Source of the DNA: Clostridium sp. NkU-1
Lineage (GTDB): Bacteria; Bacillota_A; Clostridia; Lachnospirales; Lachnospiraceae
Length of the DNA stretch: 64,000 nt
Direction of reading: 5' to 3'
Assembly: GCA_001312405.1 (NCBI GenBank)
Contig: BBDR01000014.1
Coordinates: forward strand, 1-64,000
The stretch's first letter is position 1, and the number at the start of each line of letters is the position of its first letter. Positions 62,274-64,000 of this stretch are shown in pieces. The notes beneath the pieces are model-generated. The model saw only the letters and a list, made by a program, of their open reading frames with translations. It was not told the origin of the DNA and did no database searches. A program made the translations under genes and the position numbers.

Positions 62274-62695
62274 ATGGAGCAAAACAAACATTCCCTAACA
62301 AAACCAGCACAAAAAGAAAAAGCATACTCTATTCCGGGAATCATCCTGTTTTGATTTCCATCGGGTTAATTGCGTGCGGATGGTTGATTGAGCCATACAT
62401 ATCCCCTCTGTTGTCAGATTTTAAAACCGATTTGCAGATTAGCAGGTATCAAGCCGTTGTGGATAAAATTCACAGAGAAGAGATAAAGAAAGGTATTGCT
62501 TATTCAATAGGTGGCGAAGCTGGACATGAGGATGTGGCTTTTCTGCAATATGCAATCCGTTTTGGGGCTTCTGAATTTATCCTTTATTCCGAGGACGACC
62601 GGATTGATACAAAGTTATTGATGGAATATGATTATGAAGACAGGACCGATATAAGGATAAAAGAAAACTGGTATCGGATAAGGATTGAGGACTAA
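62274..62695 (+). CDS. Single-TM protein of unknown function, one frameshift
   Basis: ATG 62274 'MEQNKHSLTKPAQKEKAYSI' slips near 62350 (T4 run) into the frame 'LISIGLIACGWLIEPYISPL', a membrane helix at about residues 24-42, followed by a soluble part ('AYSIGGEAGHEDVAFLQYAI', 'EFILYSEDDRIDTKLLMEYD'), stop at 62695. About 140 residues. No family recognised. Confidence 0.55.
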
Positions 62696-63235
62696 GAAAC
62701 AATGACCATTGCGTAGTTTAATATTAGATGGCACTTACAGCCTTTGTTTGAATAAAATGAGCATAATGGGAATTTGTAGCATTAACTGCAATATTTTATA
62801 TCAACTAATTATTAGTTCTGATTGACGTTATCTTAGAAAGATTTTGAATTAATCGCTTCTTAGTATGGTATACTGCTAGGATAAAGCTCTTGAGTTCATT
62901 ACTCAAGAGTTTTACTGTTGGAATGATTACTGTTGGCAATATCGTTTCTGTTTCTGGGAGGTAGAAGTAATTCCAAATTCTAAAATCAATTTTGCCTGCG
63001 GACTGGAAATATGATTCCGTAGAATGGGGTAAAGTGAAGGTATACCATTAATGCAAACAACAGGAATCCAAAAGAGTATCTGAAAAGTTGTAAAATGATG
63101 ACAGATCTGTTATCATTCCACCAAGTAGTAATAGTTTTTTATGGGTTTTTCTTTATAATTTAAAAAGTAGTTAGACTTGTGCCGGATGTTGTTTGTAATT
63201 GGCATTAACTCTGACAACTAAACAAGGAGATTATT
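62696..63235. other. Intergenic region with one hairpin
   Basis: About 540 bases. CTCTTGAGT (62887-62895) and ACTCAAGAG (62901-62909) form a perfect 9-bp hairpin followed by TTTTA, a weak terminator or small RNA end. A TATGGTATACTGC stretch lies just before it. No gene recognised. Confidence 0.4.
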
Positions 63236-64000
63236 ATGAATTACAAACTAATTCTTATTATTCCATTTGTATTGATTGCTATTGCAGGAACAGTGTGGTT
63301 TGAGTGGCAGTATCACAAAGAAAAAGAAGCCTCTGGTTAGGAATTTCATTTTTGGCGGCTCTTTTTCCGATATTGGGGCTGTGCGCTCTTGTTTTATTAA
63401 CATTTGAACAATTTTTACCTGTTCGCATCATTCTAGTGGTTTGTGTGATTGTACTTATGGTAGCAATTTTGATGTTTCCGTTTGTACTCATTATAACGAT
63501 GTTGATTTCCGGAATCCAATTAATACGTAAAGAGGGATTTTCCCTTTCACATATGCTTTCTCTTGGATTTGGCGTATGTTATATCGCATATTTGGTGGTC
63601 TGGCCAATGTTGAGTGATATATGGAAGAATGATTTCTTCAATTTTTTGTATGCATATCTTTCGTTTGTGTTCTTCTTTACTCTTTCTATATTTGCAATGT
63701 ATACGATAAGTAATTTTTTTGAATTTGCTGAGAAATCATCGAAAAAAATACCGGTATATCATTGTGCTGGGCAGTGGATTAAGAAACGGCACAGAAGTAA
63801 CACCGCTTTTGGCGGGCCGGATTGAAAAAGGGATAGAAGCGTACCGTCAGAATCCCGGCAGCGTCTGGTGTTTTCCGGGGGAAAAGGAAGCGATGAGGCC
63901 CTCGCGGAGGGTGAGGCAATGAAATATTATGCCATAGAGCATGGTGTTCTTAAAAAGGATATTCTGGTAGAATCCCAGTCTGTGAACACTGAAGAAAATC
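63236..64000 (+). CDS. YdcF-family (DUF218) membrane protein, frameshifted, cut by window end
   Basis: ATG 63236 behind AAGGAGA. 'MNYKLILIIPFVLIAIAGTV' is the first helix; after a slip near 63332 four to five more helices follow ('WLGISFLAALFPILGLCALV', 'VMLFPFVLIITMLISGIQL' type segments). A slip near 63745 leads to the DUF218 domain: 'YIIVLGSGLRNGTEVTPLLA', then after another near 63870 'VFSGGKGSDEALAEGEAMKY', 'DILVESQSVNTEEN'. The frame is open at 64000. YdcF/ElyC-type proteins act at the membrane, some in envelope precursor metabolism; exact role unknown. Confidence 0.85.

Overview
The window looks like a chromosome segment of an anaerobic, spore-forming Clostridia member of the Lachnospiraceae type (Lacrimispora, Hungatella or [Clostridium] relatives). 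The pointers are strong AGGAGG ribosome-binding sites, YesM/YesN two-component systems beside sugar ABC importers, a collagen-like spore-surface type gene, three DUF4489 proteins, and a conjugative-element remnant of the Firmicutes Tn1549/CTn type. Placement is by gene content only. About 60 single-base frameshifts can be counted, many in homopolymers and also in housekeeping genes (pcrA, rlmD). Most are therefore probably sequence or assembly errors; such genes are given here with their reconstructed full spans. Some damage (relaxase, XRE, VirB4, helicase, VOC) looks like true deletion or mutation.

Layout. 1-3.0 kb: a collagen-like Gly-X-Y protein (minus strand, cut by the window edge), a DUF6232-like membrane protein and two DUF4489 proteins. 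3.1-25.2 kb: a large polysaccharide-utilisation locus that seems aimed at glycosaminoglycan-like, uronate-containing glycans. It holds a heparinase II/III-family lyase and YesN/YesM on the minus strand, then on the plus strand a first sugar ABC importer, a GH88 unsaturated glucuronyl hydrolase, a DUF2264 protein, a second YesM/YesN pair, a second ABC importer and a GH2 beta-galactosidase-like enzyme. The sensors probably detect released oligosaccharides, the regulators switch on the solute-binding proteins, and the cytoplasmic enzymes process the imported products.

25.2-30.1 kb: small housekeeping and stress genes (HMA metal-binding protein, Nudix, cupin, a broken VOC gene next to DUF3788, MmcQ/YjbR) and an aldehyde dehydrogenase. 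30.1-34.0 kb: a heterodimeric multidrug-type ABC exporter preceded by a 30-codon leader ORF and a terminator, which looks like ribosome-mediated attenuation. The same conserved RNA motif plus terminator is found a second time 2.2 kb upstream. 34.2-39.7 kb: patatin-like lipase, five 52-bp hairpin-bearing tandem repeats, pcrA, a small acidic membrane protein, and rlmD.

39.6-50.2 kb: a decayed integrative conjugative element whose serine recombinase gene overlaps the 3' end of rlmD. Cargo is a lipoprotein agmatine/peptidylarginine deiminase, a MerR-type regulator and a DUF2971 protein. Conjugation genes survive only as fragments joined by deletions (relaxase N-terminus against XRE, VirB4 fused to a helicase remnant). 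50.4-64 kb: an accessory zone with an Mrr-type restriction enzyme, a secreted protein, an MFS exporter, a third DUF4489 gene, a 230-bp miniature remnant of the same conjugative element, an AraC-GyrI regulator, a tandem pair of RlaP-like nucleotidyltransferases, and the start of a YdcF-family membrane protein. No rRNA, tRNA or CRISPR array was seen.
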